A stretch of DNA of 64,000 nt. Source: Perkinsus marinus ATCC 50983. Lineage: Eukaryota > Perkinsozoa > Perkinsida > Perkinsidae. Under the pieces are notes generated by a model. That model was not told the origin of the DNA. It worked only from the letters and a program-made list of their open reading frames with translations, and did no database searches. This document shows, piece after piece, positions 21,201-32,952 of the stretch. The position numbers and the translations under genes are program-made. Each line of letters starts with the position of its first letter. Position 1 is the first letter of the stretch. The stretch covers positions 41,861 to 105,860 of the forward strand of contig NW_003210828.1 in NCBI RefSeq assembly GCF_000006405.1, in the 5' to 3' direction.

Positions 21201-23394
21201 GGCCGCCAACGTGGAATAGAGATTGCTAAACCTGACCCGTATCACCTGCTGCTCATACAACTTGCTGAGCCCTTTCACCAGTTCCATTGCTGCCCGTCGT
21301 CGAGTATCCTGATCTGCACTCTCCATATCCCGCCTAATATACTCCTACAGAAGTCCGAATTGGAATATTTACTGAATGTGATACGTTCCTTACAGTGGGG
21401 TTGTCGAAGAAGTCCTCAACATCACAGTCTCGGAGCTTGATGTTGGGGAGAACTACGTGCTCACAGATAGCCTGAGCAAAAGTTCATACCACAAGTCACA
21501 GGGAGCGATGGGCACCTCCTTACTTGGAGAGAATTCGCCTCTTCAAAGGGGCTTTTGGTCCATTTAGTACTAGCCGCACTGGATAAAAGTTTAATTCCTG
21601 CTGATACCTGATAGAAAGGAAATCGACATGTGGATTCGCCCGCATTGCGACTGCCGCTTACAAGCTGATCATTGCTCCCGTTAGGACTCGTTGAAACAAG
21701 CAAGGTCCATACGGATTTCACTACGCCACAGATGTACCTCCAGGGGAAGAACAATACGATATGGTTACATGAAGTGAAAACAGTGCCGAACAAGAACGAT
21801 TGATTCGTCCAAGGCGCCTCCTACGTTCCCTCTATTACGGTTCCACTTGCTCCTGGTACTTATCAGCATATAGAGCAACATTCCTGCACACTTGAGCCTT
21901 GAGTTTCTCGATTAAACCGGGAGTGTCATCATCCGGTGCTTTGAGGGCTGAAGAGAGTCAGCTCATGGCGAAGCACGTCCCACCATTGAGCACTGTGATG
22001 GCCACGTGTAAGGGATAAGAAAGTCACTCCGACTTGAGACGCCACAAGAGACTATTTCGTCGTAGACGCGAGAGAACGTTCGTCATCTACGAATTGCTCC
22101 CTACTACCAGCCGGCACATCCTGCCATTCTAACAAGCGCAGAAATCCCTCGAACCAAGTGGCCGAGTTGTCTTCGTAATACTCCTGAGAATGCGAAGAAT
22201 GGCGGAGCGAGGGCGATGGAACTCCCACTTACCGGGATGTCGACAACATTGAGGTCATAGAAGATCTCAAGCTCGACAACGAGGAGTTTGGCCAGCTTCA
22301 CGCTTTTCGTGGCTTGGCCTGTCAACGCGAAGTGCGAGAGAGTCTATTAGGAACTACCAATGCACTACTTGCTTCCCTCAATGCAGGAGAGAAAATCTCT
22401 TGCATTATTCTCCTATAGAGCGCCAAGTGGACCTGAATGGCAGACAGTCGAGTTATTCGATCGAGATGATCAAGTTGAACAATACTCCAAACCCCGGTCT
22501 GGGAAAAACTACCTCCTGAAACTCCTTCAAAATATACTGCAATTCCCTCAAAACCTCGTTGGATCTCACCAGATACCGGTACCTGTCACGGAGGACTCAT
22601 GGGATTTCAAACCTGCATTATCCGGGATGAGATGCCCATCTCCACAATCGACAGCTATGCACCAGCTACATATGCACGCCGAGTCGGTAGATGCTTACTT
22701 GTCAAACACAGTGGCTGCGGTCTCTAACGCTCCGAATTGGGCATCGTTGAGGTCCTCACCACATGTCAGCCGCTGTACGAGGGTTGGCAAGAGCGTAGGC
22801 CAGCCAGCAGGAAAATCTTACAAGAGTATATGTATATCTTTTGAATGCTACGATATATATGAAGATACGCGGGGACTCTTACCAAAGTCGCTGATAATTT
22901 TAATGCTCTCCCGAAGCTGAGCCATGAGGGGTGCTGGTACAGAGAGCATCAGATCAACGAGGTGTGATTTAATCAGGTTGCGGTTTTCCTCCGAGATCCC
23001 ACCATTCTGGAGGAATGAAATGCTATTAATGATCCGGATTAGATAGAGTGAAGGCGATAGTACCTCATCAGGAGATTCCGGCCAATGCCTTTTGATGAAG
23101 TTTTTGAAGTATACACTACTTGCCAGTCGTACAGGCAATTGTTCATTACCATTGGCTGTTAATTGCAGCAACGAGGATGTGAGCACACCGCCCGCAGATT
23201 CAGCCTGCAAAGCAGGAGAACACTGTCACCAACGATGATCGTTAGGAGTCACACTACATAGCCCCCTCGCGGACTCGTCCGTAACCCTAGAATACTACCT
23301 GCGTAAGTTTCTCCTCGGCCTGTCGCCGAACATTAACGTCAGGTGACAAAGTGGCAGCCATCACCTGCGACAATTCCGTCTGATTTACAGCCAT
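18252..23394 (-). CDS. CSE1/XPO2: Exportin-2 / importin-alpha re-exporter
   Basis: A long multi-exon gene for the karyopherin-beta that returns importin-alpha to the cytoplasm with Ran-GTP. The start at 23394 reads MAVNQTELSQVMAATLSP and RRQAEEKLTQ. The next exon has RLASSVYFKNFIKRHWPESP and ISEENRNLIKSHLVDLMLS. Then follow GWPTLLPTLVQRLTCGEDL (about 22810-22750), YRYLVRSNEVLRELQYILK (about 22570-22510), YYEDNSATWFEGFLRLLEW (about 22180-22120), LIEKLKAQVCRNVALYADKY (about 21925-21865), AICEHVVLPNIKLRDCDVED (about 21470-21410), DQDTRRRAAMELVKGLSKLY (about 21310-21250), AFFEQQLLPELSQAIPSERE (about 20855-20795) and NPSDAVFNHYLFEAIASIV (about 20035-19980). An acidic loop, NDDEDDDQDEAED, lies near 18610. 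The order follows the family from N- to C-terminus. Exons between 18.8 and 19.9 kb could not be followed. The end at 18252 is tentative. Confidence 0.88.
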
Positions 23395-23686
23395 GTGAAG
23401 GAAATTATTAGACGCGTGCCGGCCAAAACCGCTATGTGGCAATCTGATACAAAACTTGTTGTCTATCGAAATGTAGTAGGATCACTCCGCTTTACGCAAC
23501 AAATAATGGGCGTCGGAGGAAAGCATTGGACACCAGAAAGACGTGCAAAGATCTTACAGAAAATATCAAAACAAGACAAGGAAGGATGTATCATCAGCCT
23601 TTAGATCCACGCTGAGAAGTTACGAGAATCTTCAAGAATCCAAGTCGTGAATTTGCCATGTTACAACAGAAGCGAAGTTAACAATC

Positions 23687-24781
23687 ATGTCGGTACGACA
23701 ATACGCCCTCTCCGCGGTCCTTCTGTTCGCACCAGCGGTATTGCGCGGTCATCGCTCTACGCTGACGTTGATCCTGGGGCTGCTACTTTCTTATTCTGTC
23801 TTCTACTTCGACGGATCCGAGTACAGACCACGGAGCCGGTAAGCAGCAAGTTTTCATGGTCCGTACGTTAGAGGGCTGAAGCCTGTCTTCTGCAGGTATT
23901 GGCCGGAACTTTTTGTTCCTGGCTGTCGAGTATATAATGCGCTACTAAGACGGCTCTTTACTAAGGTGTCGTTCATATTAGAGGATGCGGACGCCGTGAA
24001 CTCTCTCCCTCAAGTCGTCTATTGTGCTCATCCCCACGGTGTTGTACCTTTCATCCATCCGTTCCTAATCAGTCGAGTGAAGCACAAAGTGTGCCCTCTC
24101 GGCGCGAGAGTACTTTTTAAGCTGCCATTTATGCGGGAGATCTCCCTATGGTGTGGCGCAATAGATGCTAATAGGGAGACGGCTTTGGAAGCACTGAGAA
24201 AAGGCTTCAGCATCAGTATTGTTATCGGTGGTACGCGTGAGCAGATGATACCCTATTCACCAACACACGATACGATTGTGTGCAAGACCAGGATGGGATA
24301 TGCTAAACTGGCATATGCAGCCGGCCGGGTTCCGATCGTACCATGTTATTGTTTCGGCCAATCAATTGCGCATGGTCAGATAGGACGCTCATACGCTCGG
24401 CCTTACCCCCCGCCTTCAGATACTGGGGTATTCATGCTCGCTTTCCGACAGCGCATACAACGAGCTCTGGGCATAGCACTACCTTTTCCGAAATCCGTGT
24501 TACCTAAGCATTTGGAAGACTTCGCCATTGTTGTGGGAAAACCTCTGACGTGGCAAGAGGGGGATACCCCCGCAACGATGCACAAGAAGTGAGATTATTT
24601 CACGATCCCCGTCTTGATATCCTGCTGTAGCCATGGTACGGCGCATCGCTGTACCACCTGTCGTATCGAGCTGAACTCTTCCTTTTCATCGCACAGGTAT
24701 GTTAATGCCGTAGAGGAATTATTCTATCGCTACAGGAACCGATTTCCAGAATACAGTCACCGAGAACTGAGCAAGATATGA
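23687..24781 (+). CDS. DGAT2/MOGAT-family acyltransferase
   Basis: Three exons, joined by introns 23839-23895 (57 nt) and 24589-24696 (108 nt), both phase-compatible. The N-terminus MSVRQYALSAVLLF has a hydrophobic hairpin (LTLILGLLLSYSVFYF) that anchors the family in the ER. Then YWPELFVPGCRVYN, and VVYCAHPHGVVPF with the family's HPHG active-site motif, FKLPFMREISLWCGAIDANR, SIVIGGTREQM and RVPIVPCYCFGQS, followed by a C-terminal VNAVEELFYRYRNRFPEYS. About 300 residues, in the normal family range. It should transfer a fatty acyl group from acyl-CoA to mono- or diacylglycerol to make storage triacylglycerol. The choice between MOGAT, DGAT2 and wax-synthase specificity cannot be made by eye. 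It starts about 290 bp from the CSE1 start, divergently. Confidence 0.85.
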
Positions 24782-25085
24782 TGCTGATCTCGGTTTTGAT
24801 TTGTGACAACAGATATGATGAGAAACTAGTTTATCACCATTTTCTGATGTTATTTGCGTTGTCGCTGCTGCGAAGTTCCCAACTGAGGCGCTTTTGCTCC
24901 CGTGCTGTTCAGCTCAATATTTCGCTCTCTGTGAACTATCAACATACTCGTGCTTGGTCAGCCAATTCCGGGTATATGATCTACTATTGGTTCGTAGCCT
25001 CGATCGGGTTGGGGAGTTGGGAATCAAAATCGCAGGCATGTATCAAGTGTTCGAAGGTTGCTCAACTGGAATGAAGAGTTTAGGT

Positions 25086-26038
25086 CTAATGAGTACAATC
25101 TATCCGATGTGAGGATCCTGCCGAGTACATTTGCCAAACAATTTTCGGCTGATTCCATAGAGGAACTTCGTTCTCGGAGGTTGGCAGGTGGTTATCAAAA
25201 GATATCACTGAAGATACTAAAGAATTATTGTTGCTGTTATATCTCATCTCATTCGAATAGGTTTTTACATAACTCTCGGTTGACCCCTCAGTTTGCTCGA
25301 GTTTATGACTGAAGGCAAATTTGCGTGTACATCGGTCCCCAGTAGTCAGGCTCTGATTATTAGAGAGCTCTGGTATGGAACGATTAGCAATGAAGGCAAA
25401 CTCATGGTACCAGCGTAAACAATGGTTAACGACGAAGCATGCACCAGCCTTCGTGTATTGGCCTCTATACTCATGAAATGGAGAATAGTGTCCTCGCAAT
25501 TGCATGGGTGAAGTAAATGTCACCTATTTCGGTTTCAAAATCAGCAGGAGGCCACTGTTGAACAGCTTCGCGATAATACTCATTATGTTGAAGTAACCAC
25601 AGATAACACTCCGTCAAAGCGTCACGCTTATTATTATCATGCACTTCATCAATGCGAGTGAGTACTGAACGGCGATGGCCTCTTAGGATTGAGAAAACAC
25701 GCCAAAATAGCATCATTATACGAATATACCTTATGTGCTACCGCCGTGTTAGTACACCACATTCACGATCCAGGTACAGGTTGAGCACGAGGTCTAACTG
25801 GTCCCAAAGTACTCACATCTCGACGACGTGCTTGAGCGGGAAATAAGCAATGACAATTACCACAGACTCTCCGGCTGGCACTAGTAAAGTATTCCAATAA
25901 CCTATCAGTTACCACACCACGACCAAAGTCAACACGATTACGATGGACACCATTTGCACGACGACGTTGGTCATACACAGTAGTCCACTGTTCAATTTCA
26001 TGTTGCTCAATTTCAACCTGACTTGTAAGATACAACAC
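25086..26038 (-). pseudogene. Possible remnant of a Helitron/PIF1-associated ORF
   Basis: Three minus-strand open stretches (26038-25763, 25716-25471, 25523-25086) are hydrophilic and protein-like. One contains ECYLWLLQHNEYYREAVQQW, which faintly recalls the A-x-x-W-L-x-x-N-x-x-Y motif of proteins that accompany PIF1-type helicases. Another contains RVCGNCHCLFPAQARR. There are no clean introns between them, so a decayed DNA element is one explanation and an unrecognised host gene another. The stretch 24782-25085 has only weak ORFs. Confidence 0.22.
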
Positions 26039-26194
26039 AGCTCCCGGAACTGGAGATTTATGATCGTCTGCGATAGCATGAACAATCCTATTCTAATACG
26101 GAATACAGTAACAACTGCCAGAAATAAGGACTCCGTAGATACAATCAAATTGATGCATTGATTGCAGTAATATGCAACTTTCGGGCTTTGCCAA

Positions 26195-26449
26195 TCAGAA
26201 ACATTTCAAGCGTTCTAAGAACGCACAAAAGCACGTTTGAGTCCGACTACAACTAAGAACGCCGTTCTTCAACACAATCGGCAACGACGGCACAGTAACA
26301 GTCTTCACCTCCTCCACCTCTTCCTCACTAGCAGAACTTGATGACGAGCTCGCACTACTTGATTTAACATCGCTTGCACTTTCAACATCATCAACAGGAC
26401 TTGGAGGTTTCGAAGGCGATGAACCACCACGGTGGTGGTGGTGGTTCAC
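26195..26449 (-). CDS. Low-complexity Ser/Glu-rich ORF with hairpin 5' end
   Basis: An 84-codon frame starts MNHHHHRGG, then a Pro/Ser run (SSPSKPPSPVDD), an SSASSSSSSASEEEVEE tract and a short end with Cys residues. The His run is encoded by the hairpin at 26421-26447, so the start may be an accident of that repeat. It could equally be one exon of a larger gene, as a short acidic serine tract is common in nuclear proteins. No family can be assigned. Confidence 0.25.
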   Translation of the reverse strand: MNHHHHRGGSSPSKPPSPVDDVESASDVKSSSASSSSSSASEEEVEEVKTVTVPSLPIVLKNGVLSCSRTQTCFCAFLERLKCF

Positions 26450-26487
26450 TCGTTCGGAACGAGTGAAGAAACTAATCCTTAGGATTA
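26421..26487. repeat. Three consecutive hairpins
   Basis: Three inverted repeats lie end to end: GAACCACCAC paired across a GGT-rich centre (26421-26447), CACTCGTTC/GAACGAGTG (26447-26465, overlapping the first by one base), and TAATCCT-T-AGGATTA (26473-26487), the last with a one-base centre. Together they cover 67 bp. Confidence 0.8.
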
Positions 26488-26702
26488 CTTACTTCCTTTA
26501 CGGTCACTTGTAGAAGAAGATCTCGAAGCAACCTGTTGATGTGACTGATGTACTACTCATATACTCTTCCGCACTCCCAGAAGACTTGAAAAGACTGATC
26601 GGCGAACTGTGGATAGTCTGATAGCGATGAAACGATGGAGTATTTCAGAACTAAACTCAGTTGAGCCCAAGACAACTGACTAATTAGCAGATCGCATGAT
26701 GT

Positions 26703-29700
26703 TCAATCATCGTCCTCATCGTCATCATCGCCTTTTTTCCGATTTGCAGGGTCCAAAGCAGCTAATCGCCCCTCCACGGCCGCGGCATGCTCTAGAATGG
26801 CTCGAATGACATGACCTATAAGTCTCTGGTAAAGCGGCTTCAATGATCTTTTACGGCGTCCCCGGCCTTAGATATACAATAAAATTTCGCGATAGGAACT
26901 CATAACAATGGTAAAACATCCCCTTAGTATCGATTTTATGTAGCTCGCTAACAATGACAATGGACGACGTCAGGAGCCAGTTTGTTTGAGAGCTCCCGAC
27001 AACGACCAATTAGTACTGATCATTACAGTGCAATCATTTCACCTCAGAGGAATATCCGATGCTTCAACCGCATATCTCACTTTCTTCAGTGGAACCCCTA
27101 CGCGATGCAAGCGTCTCTGCAACATTGGTCAGCTGCTTCACTGTTGCTTGAACGAAGGAACTGCAACCATTTGAGAAAACACTCGCCTTCTATTCCCCCG
27201 CGTCAACTCACCGAATATCTGTTATACGCTGCCGATTCCTCCGATAGTACTTCTCGCGCAAGTCCCGGAAGTACCTTTACCACAGAACTTACCGTGAGCC
27301 AGGGCGTTATCTCGGCTCACGAACGTAACCATCCAGAGATCTGGGCCTGCATTTGGTCATCCCTGTCCTGTATGACCGTTATATGGTGTTCATTCAAGTT
27401 AGCACCTGCGAACCAACTTCATGACTCCGATGATTGGCCAAGAGGAACCAATTTACAGGCGGCCATCATATCCTCTTTATTCGAAAGTGCTTCAATTTTC
27501 GCACTCTCTGTAACCAACGGCATGCCGGGAACCTCGAGTGATATTCTCCGGCTCTAATCAGTACAGAGTGGTCCATGAAACCATAACCTGGTCATGACTC
27601 ACTGCAACACTCCCACGCGGAGACATCCCTTCCGGATGCGAATTATCCTCCGCTGAAGATTCAGAAAATTGACGATGTTTTCAGGAAGCGTCAACTACCA
27701 GGTGACCCTTCAGAAGCCAGAATTGGGTGCGTCCCCGCTGCGAATGATTCGAGCTCCGAGGATGCGGCTTGGAGTAGATCTTGAAGGAAAACCTGCAGGA
27801 CATATCTCCGTGTTGCCGAATCATTCCCAGTTTACCTTCTCGAGGTCCTCCAGGGCTCTGTAGAAGTCAGCTCCCTTCTCATTCATTGACCGAATGACGT
27901 CCTGGACAGCAATTTGGAAGTAGTCGACCGCTTCTTGCAAGGACTCCTAAGACGGGTTCACGGCATAGTCATTATAAAACAGGCATATATCTCTTGAACC
28001 TGAAGGCTAATCTCCATCATCATCAGCTTTTTGCAGAGTTTCTCGAGCTCGCTTGTCCCTTAGAAAAAAGAACATAACAGCGGTTGAATGACAGCGAGGA
28101 TACCAAGCTCAAGAAGACGCCCCTCGCATCGCTCCAGTTGGTCAATGTCCTCGACTCTGTCACATTCTTCGAACACTTTTTTGAGACCTGCTAGCAGTCC
28201 TCCGGAGGATCAGATAGATGTTACTCAACCTTTTGAGTAAGTCTCGATCAGACTATTTGCCTCTCCTTCTGCCTCGGCAATCCCTCTAGTGGCGGCTCGA
28301 TTAAAATGATACATCATCTTGGTCCGAGAGTTGTTTTTTTCCAATACTTCCTACAGAGACGATAACGAGCTTTTGAAGTCGGCACACACATCACCCTCCT
28401 CAGTGACCTAATCAGCTCAGCGACTTTGTCCTTGAAGTCCTCTTTCAATACAGAATACCCTTGAAGGATCCGAATCTAGCCGTATGGAGGAAATCTTCGC
28501 ACTTCTTAGTAGAAGCAACTTACGTTGAAACCTTCGGTTTCTTCCTCGCCTGTGAAAAGCTCGTCCAAAAGTTCCGCTGTCGAGTCTAGAAAGCTCCCCT
28601 TCAAGACTTCCATTTGCTCCTTCTGCAGAAGGATGCTACCATGTCTTCTTTGCTCAACAAGTTACTTTGCGCTCTTCTTCTTCGTACTTGCGATCCAAAA
28701 CTACCTCTCTCTCTTTCAGTTCCGCAAGATCATCAACCTGTGATGACTTCCAGATCACGCAACTGCATCATTAGCATACATGATAGGTCTCGGCTGCTGT
28801 CTGTGCCTCAGTGTGGTCAATTAGCATATAGTCTAGGTACTTGAGGCGACCAGGTTGTCCAAGATACCTGAGACTCATGTTGTGATTCTCTGACATGTTG
28901 TACTAGTTAGTACGCATAGATATGCTGTCGATAGCTAATGGAGTCGCAAATAGGGTTCCCAGCTAAACACAAGCAGCGCAGCTTCTTGAATCTTCGCAAA
29001 TACTCGACATGGCGCAGATCTCGAATACGGTTACGTCCAAGGGAGAGGACCTGCATTAAAGCTCGTTTTAATGCAAGCCATCTCGAGATTTACAGTAAGC
29101 TCCGGGCAGCCGTCTAAACCGCTGATCTCCGTGATGAGGTTGTTGAAGAGTGACAAGTCTTGCAATTTGGGCAACTAATGAACAGAATGTCCAAAAGTTC
29201 CCCTAACTTTCCTACCTTTTCAAGACCTTCGATCTTGGTGATTTGATTGAAGGATAGATCAAGCCACATGAGATTCGGAAGACACTCGAGGTTCGAGATT
29301 TTATCGATGTAGTTGTTATCGAGATAGAGTACCTCCACAGTCCCAAGTGGCGCTCCCCAAACCATAGGCTATCGTAAACCTACCTCTAAGTTATGCAGTG
29401 TCGCGAGGTTGGAGATCCGGGATATACCAGAGAAGCTGAGTCGCATTTTCCGCACGCGAGGGAAGGCCTCGGGCGTCACTATCGGTGGGGATGTATGCTC
29501 CGCGGGTGCAGATTCGCCGGTTACGCCGCTTCCGTCACCTGTCATGAAGACTTCACGCAGGGGAGGCCGACCAGTTCACACCTCCGACGAAAAGGGGATT
29601 TTCTTCAACAGCAGACGCCTCCTGAATTAAGGAATACTAATGAACATATGGGAGAGCAGAGAGCAGCATCACCTCTCTCTTATGCATCGCACTTATGATA

Positions 29701-29816
29701 TCAACGTCTTCTATCCCCGCGAGCAAAAGATCCTCATCAATAACACGAGGTTCAACGGGATGCGCCTTTTGCTTCCGTTCCGCTATCTAAGTTGCGTCAA
29801 TATTGAGCGCAGTAGC
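26703..29816 (-). CDS. DRC3/LRRC48: Dynein regulatory complex subunit 3 (leucine-rich repeat)
   Basis: DRC3 is part of the nexin-dynein regulatory complex of motile cilia. The family N-terminal signature [14 protein letters not shown] is read at about 29755-29710, after an acceptor near 29790. The first coding exon therefore lies in or beyond the N gap. Next are [20 protein letters not shown] (about 29455-29395), the LRRs [20 protein letters not shown] and [19 protein letters not shown] (29340-29220), then [40 protein letters not shown] and the LRR cap [20 protein letters not shown] (about 29060-28905). The coiled-coil part includes [39 protein letters not shown] and [16 protein letters not shown] (about 28590-28530). 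It ends in [16 protein letters not shown] and an acidic tail, stopping at 26703. Exons between 26.8 and 28.5 kb are only partly readable. Plus ORFs across this span are shadows. Confidence 0.87.
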
Positions 29817-29916
29817 NNNNNNNNNNNNNNNNNNNNNNNNNNNNNNNNNNNNNNNNNNNNNNNNNNNNNNNNNNNNNNNNNNNNNNNNNNNNNNNNNNNN
29901 NNNNNNNNNNNNNNNN
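29817..29916. other. Assembly gap, 100 N
   Basis: One hundred consecutive N, the conventional filler for a gap of unknown length. It hides the 5' end of DRC3 and anything between it and the sequence to the right. Confidence 0.99.
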
Positions 29917-30329
29917 GAGGAACAATGATTATCTCCATGGGTGTTGAGGCTGCGAACTCCGAATCCGAGGAAGATAGTGACATGGTCGAGCAAGTGTGTG
30001 ACAGCTGGAAAGAAGGCACTGAGTCTCGGGCGAGCAGAGTTGAGTTACTAACGCCAAAGCAGAGGCATGCTGGTAGAAACGTATGTCAAAACTCCTTGAC
30101 GGGCGATGGAATACTGGACACCATATTCAACTGGACATCTATTGCTTGCTCTTTCGGACATTCTCCGGGGGAAGTTGGGAGTACATCTCTTCCCGTTCTC
30201 TCTTCCGCTGGTGAGAAACCTATGCCACGAGTTCAACGCTGGGCCCGCGCCAGAGGCGAGTGCTTTCTCCGCAAGCCGCAAGCAATCCTACATGGCAATG
30301 AATATCTGAGCGGCATACTGTGGCGTTAG
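29917..30329 (+). CDS. Unassigned partial coding region beside the gap
   Basis: A plus-strand stretch entered from the gap reads GVEAANSESEEDSDMVEQV, then a charged segment. A second plus frame at 30106-30309 (GHLLLALSDILRGKLGVHLF) also looks protein-like. They may be two exons with an intron starting at a GT near 30071. No family recognised. The stretch 30330-30613 shows nothing clear. Confidence 0.3.
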
Positions 30330-30613
30330 TGCTGCATGAGAATTTGAAGCCATGACACCATCACACTAGACCGAAACACATTCTTGAATTCATAAAGATG
30401 ACGTACTAGGCCATCTCTTGCTCAGTCAGCTCCTGGTATTATAGACGAGACCCATTCTACGGGCTCACATATAGAAGGTGGGATTTTGTCAGCAACAACC
30501 ACCTGCTTCAGCTTCGTTTAAACTTGTACTTACTGCTCGTTTTGAAGGAAGCTTTTCGTGGGGTGTCTCTCATGAGAAACTAGCCGTGATTTTTAACTCG
30601 ACATCAAGGCTGG

Positions 30614-30840
30614 TGTCGCATAACTCTCCGCCGGTGTTGAGGAACTCCTCGCCGACATGCGGTGACCAATAATACGACACTAAGCCAAGATGGCTACGGA
30701 ACCTCAATACTAGAGACTTACAGCGAGAAACGTAGGTTCTAAGAACCATACGATTCGCTATATAAGGAAAAGCGCACGCCCAATAATGCTACGTGCTTCA
30801 CGATCTCAATACTCTAGTAAATACGTCAAAATACGTCACA
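30614..30840. mobile_element. Solo LTR of an LTR retrotransposon
   Basis: A 227-bp block begins TGTCGCATAACTC and ends AATACGTCACA, so it has TG...CA ends. It is flanked on both sides by the same 5 bp, GCTGG (30609-30613 and 30841-30845), a normal retroviral-type target duplication. The same block recurs at 51341-51567 beside integrase remains, with one visible difference. No internal element sequence lies next to it here. It is a solo LTR left by LTR-LTR recombination, and young by the near identity of the two copies. Confidence 0.9.
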
Positions 30841-31020
30841 GCTGGCTTTCCGTGAGGGAAGAAGAATGAGTTGCAATCGACTATATCCGTTACGAGCGGT
30901 TATTCAGCATGCGCGAAATATTCCGAAGTTGGGGAATAATCCGCCGCGCATAATCGTCAGTTCCCTGTGCAAGACTGGATGCGAGTTAGCAAATCGGCAT
31001 GCTAGACGAGACCTTGCACG

Positions 31021-32574
31021 ATGACCAGCGATTATTGGAAACTCCCGAGAAGGCTGAATCGAGTACGTGTACTTGAGGAACGCATCTGTGATCCCCATTT
31101 CATGTCAGTGACACGGTCCAGGTTGGGTAATGTTGACCTCAGCACTTACATCCAAAGTACACCGAATGCAGCAAGGCTTCGAGCAGGGAACGATGCAGAT
31201 AGCCTCGGCTCCACGGCTGAAGATGCAGTTGACACGGTAGACTCGCTGGGAGCTTACATTCGCTCCATGAGCTGGAGTTCGACAAATCATAGTGTGGGGA
31301 TGCAGGTACGAACTAAAGTTGCCAAGATTGAAACGAGGATTGGCAGGGGCGGACTCGGCACCATTGACTCGTGTGCGACGACGAGGGAGTTTCTTCGACG
31401 GAGTTCGGTAGTGCGCAACAGTCTTGATGAAATGTTCAAGGACAGCAGTCCGCGGCTGACTCGTAGCGAAGGTGAGTCGCATGATCGAATAAGCATTTTC
31501 TAGAAGTACGGTGATGAGTAGCTCGTGCGCACTCGCATTCAGCATGTGGTGTATGCGCATGAATTGGTTCTGAGTCAATAGTCGAATATCGATTAGCAGT
31601 TGATAATCACGGCAGGGACTGACCTCCAGGGTAGTCAATGAAGTAGCTTTGGGATCCATTTGTTGGGTTCCCATCAACACGTGTGTCACAAAGGACTTCA
31701 AATCGAATACTGAAGTCGGTCGAGAGATCCAAGCCAAAAGTAGACATGCGGAATCTTTGCTTATTCTACGAGGTGCACGCACTCCAGGCTCGCGGACAAC
31801 GCCAGTAGATCCATGGATTGGGTCTGCTAGACGGATATCCCTCTGCGCTGCCGACTCTAGCAGCGAGAGCGAGGTAAGAACACAACCCGGAGTCCATTGG
31901 CTTGATTAATTGTGCATTCCAGATGTTTTCTGATAGTGAGGATCAAACGCCGTCCCCGAGCAAATCACGGCGGCTTCGTAGGAGAGGCAGTAAGTACCCT
32001 CTGTTGATAGGTATTCACACGCCATTTCGGAATCAGATCTTTACGAGGAGCCGTACGGTGGGATACATACAATGTAGTGTCATTGTTTCTACATAAAGTT
32101 GAAGTCTCGCTCCTGATACAGGTACGAGAGTGCATTTGATCTAGATTGGAGCTCGGAACCACACATTATGACGCACGATGTCGAACCCTCTAGCAGTACT
32201 GCGAGGATTGGGTATCGACACAGAACGGAAAAATGCAAGTCTGGCTACTCCGCTCATCCAGCTCGTGATGATGTGAGCGAAACCAACGTACGATATCATC
32301 CGCGGCCCAGTGCAGCCGACGCTTGAGCTTTTCAGGCATCGGGGAAACAGCTCTCGATGACGAACGTGTCCACACCGAGTGTGGATATTCAGAGGTAGTC
32401 ATGAGCATCATCAAGTGTGAACACGACGCCCCTTCCAGACGACCACGCCTCGTGCAATTGCGAACTCTCTCTTGGAGCGCCATCTTCGCTCTCTTAGTTG
32501 TTTTGATATGTAGTCTCATGATACTGGCATACTACATGGGGATGCGTAGAGGTCTTCAGGAAGCCGGGAGGTAA
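31021..32574 (+). CDS. Unassigned C-terminally anchored membrane protein
   Basis: Plus-strand exons in order: a hydrophilic exon (31021 to a GAAG/GTGAGT donor near 31470) with STPNAARLRAGNDADSLGST, ARKVAKI-like basic helices and SCATTREFLRRSSVVRNSLD; an exon ending SLCAADSSSESE at a GTAAGA donor near 31874; an exon MFSDSEDQTPSPSKSRRLRR after an acceptor at 31920; and a last exon ending at 32574 with one strong membrane helix (SAIFALLVVLICSLMILAYY) and a short basic tail MGMRRGLQEAGR. A single C-terminal helix with a long soluble N-terminus suggests a tail-anchored or SNARE-like protein, but no SNARE heptads are evident. Some joins (31504-31650, 32000-32320) are unresolved. A 225-codon minus ORF overlaps and is judged a shadow. 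Confidence 0.5.
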
Positions 32575-32952
32575 GTTCTAGATGCTAGACATTCCCGTTT
32601 GACCGTGTACTTTGAACCAATCAAGATGTTCGAAGGTAGCTCAATCAATCCGAACCCGTTCATCAATAAGGGGCCGTCATGAAATTATGACCGGTCCCAC
32701 TTACTACGATGACCAATTTAAATATCGTTCGTTCGTTCGTTGTGGCCGGATGCGCTTCCATAGGTGTCACTCTCGTCTCGAGGACCTACTCGAGCGCCTG
32801 GATCCCATGGACTTCTGACTGAGTGATCATTCTGACTGATTCACTGACTTCAGTGTTCAAAACGTACATTATAACAATTCTGCGAAGCCTGCAGCAACTG
32901 CATTCTCTTCAACTCCGATTTGTAATAACTGTAATATCATGTTGATTATTTA

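Noticed and set aside
22360-22920. 186-codon plus ORF
   Set aside because: It lies opposite clear CSE1/XPO2 exons and has no motifs; it is an antisense shadow.
26982-27557. 191-codon plus ORF
   Set aside because: It lies inside the DRC3 locus opposite its coiled-coil exons and has no recognisable features.
31105-31782. 225-codon minus ORF
   Set aside because: It overlaps plus exons that end at good donors and give a coherent Ser-rich, membrane-anchored protein. The minus reading has unusual Cys/His scatter without a pattern.
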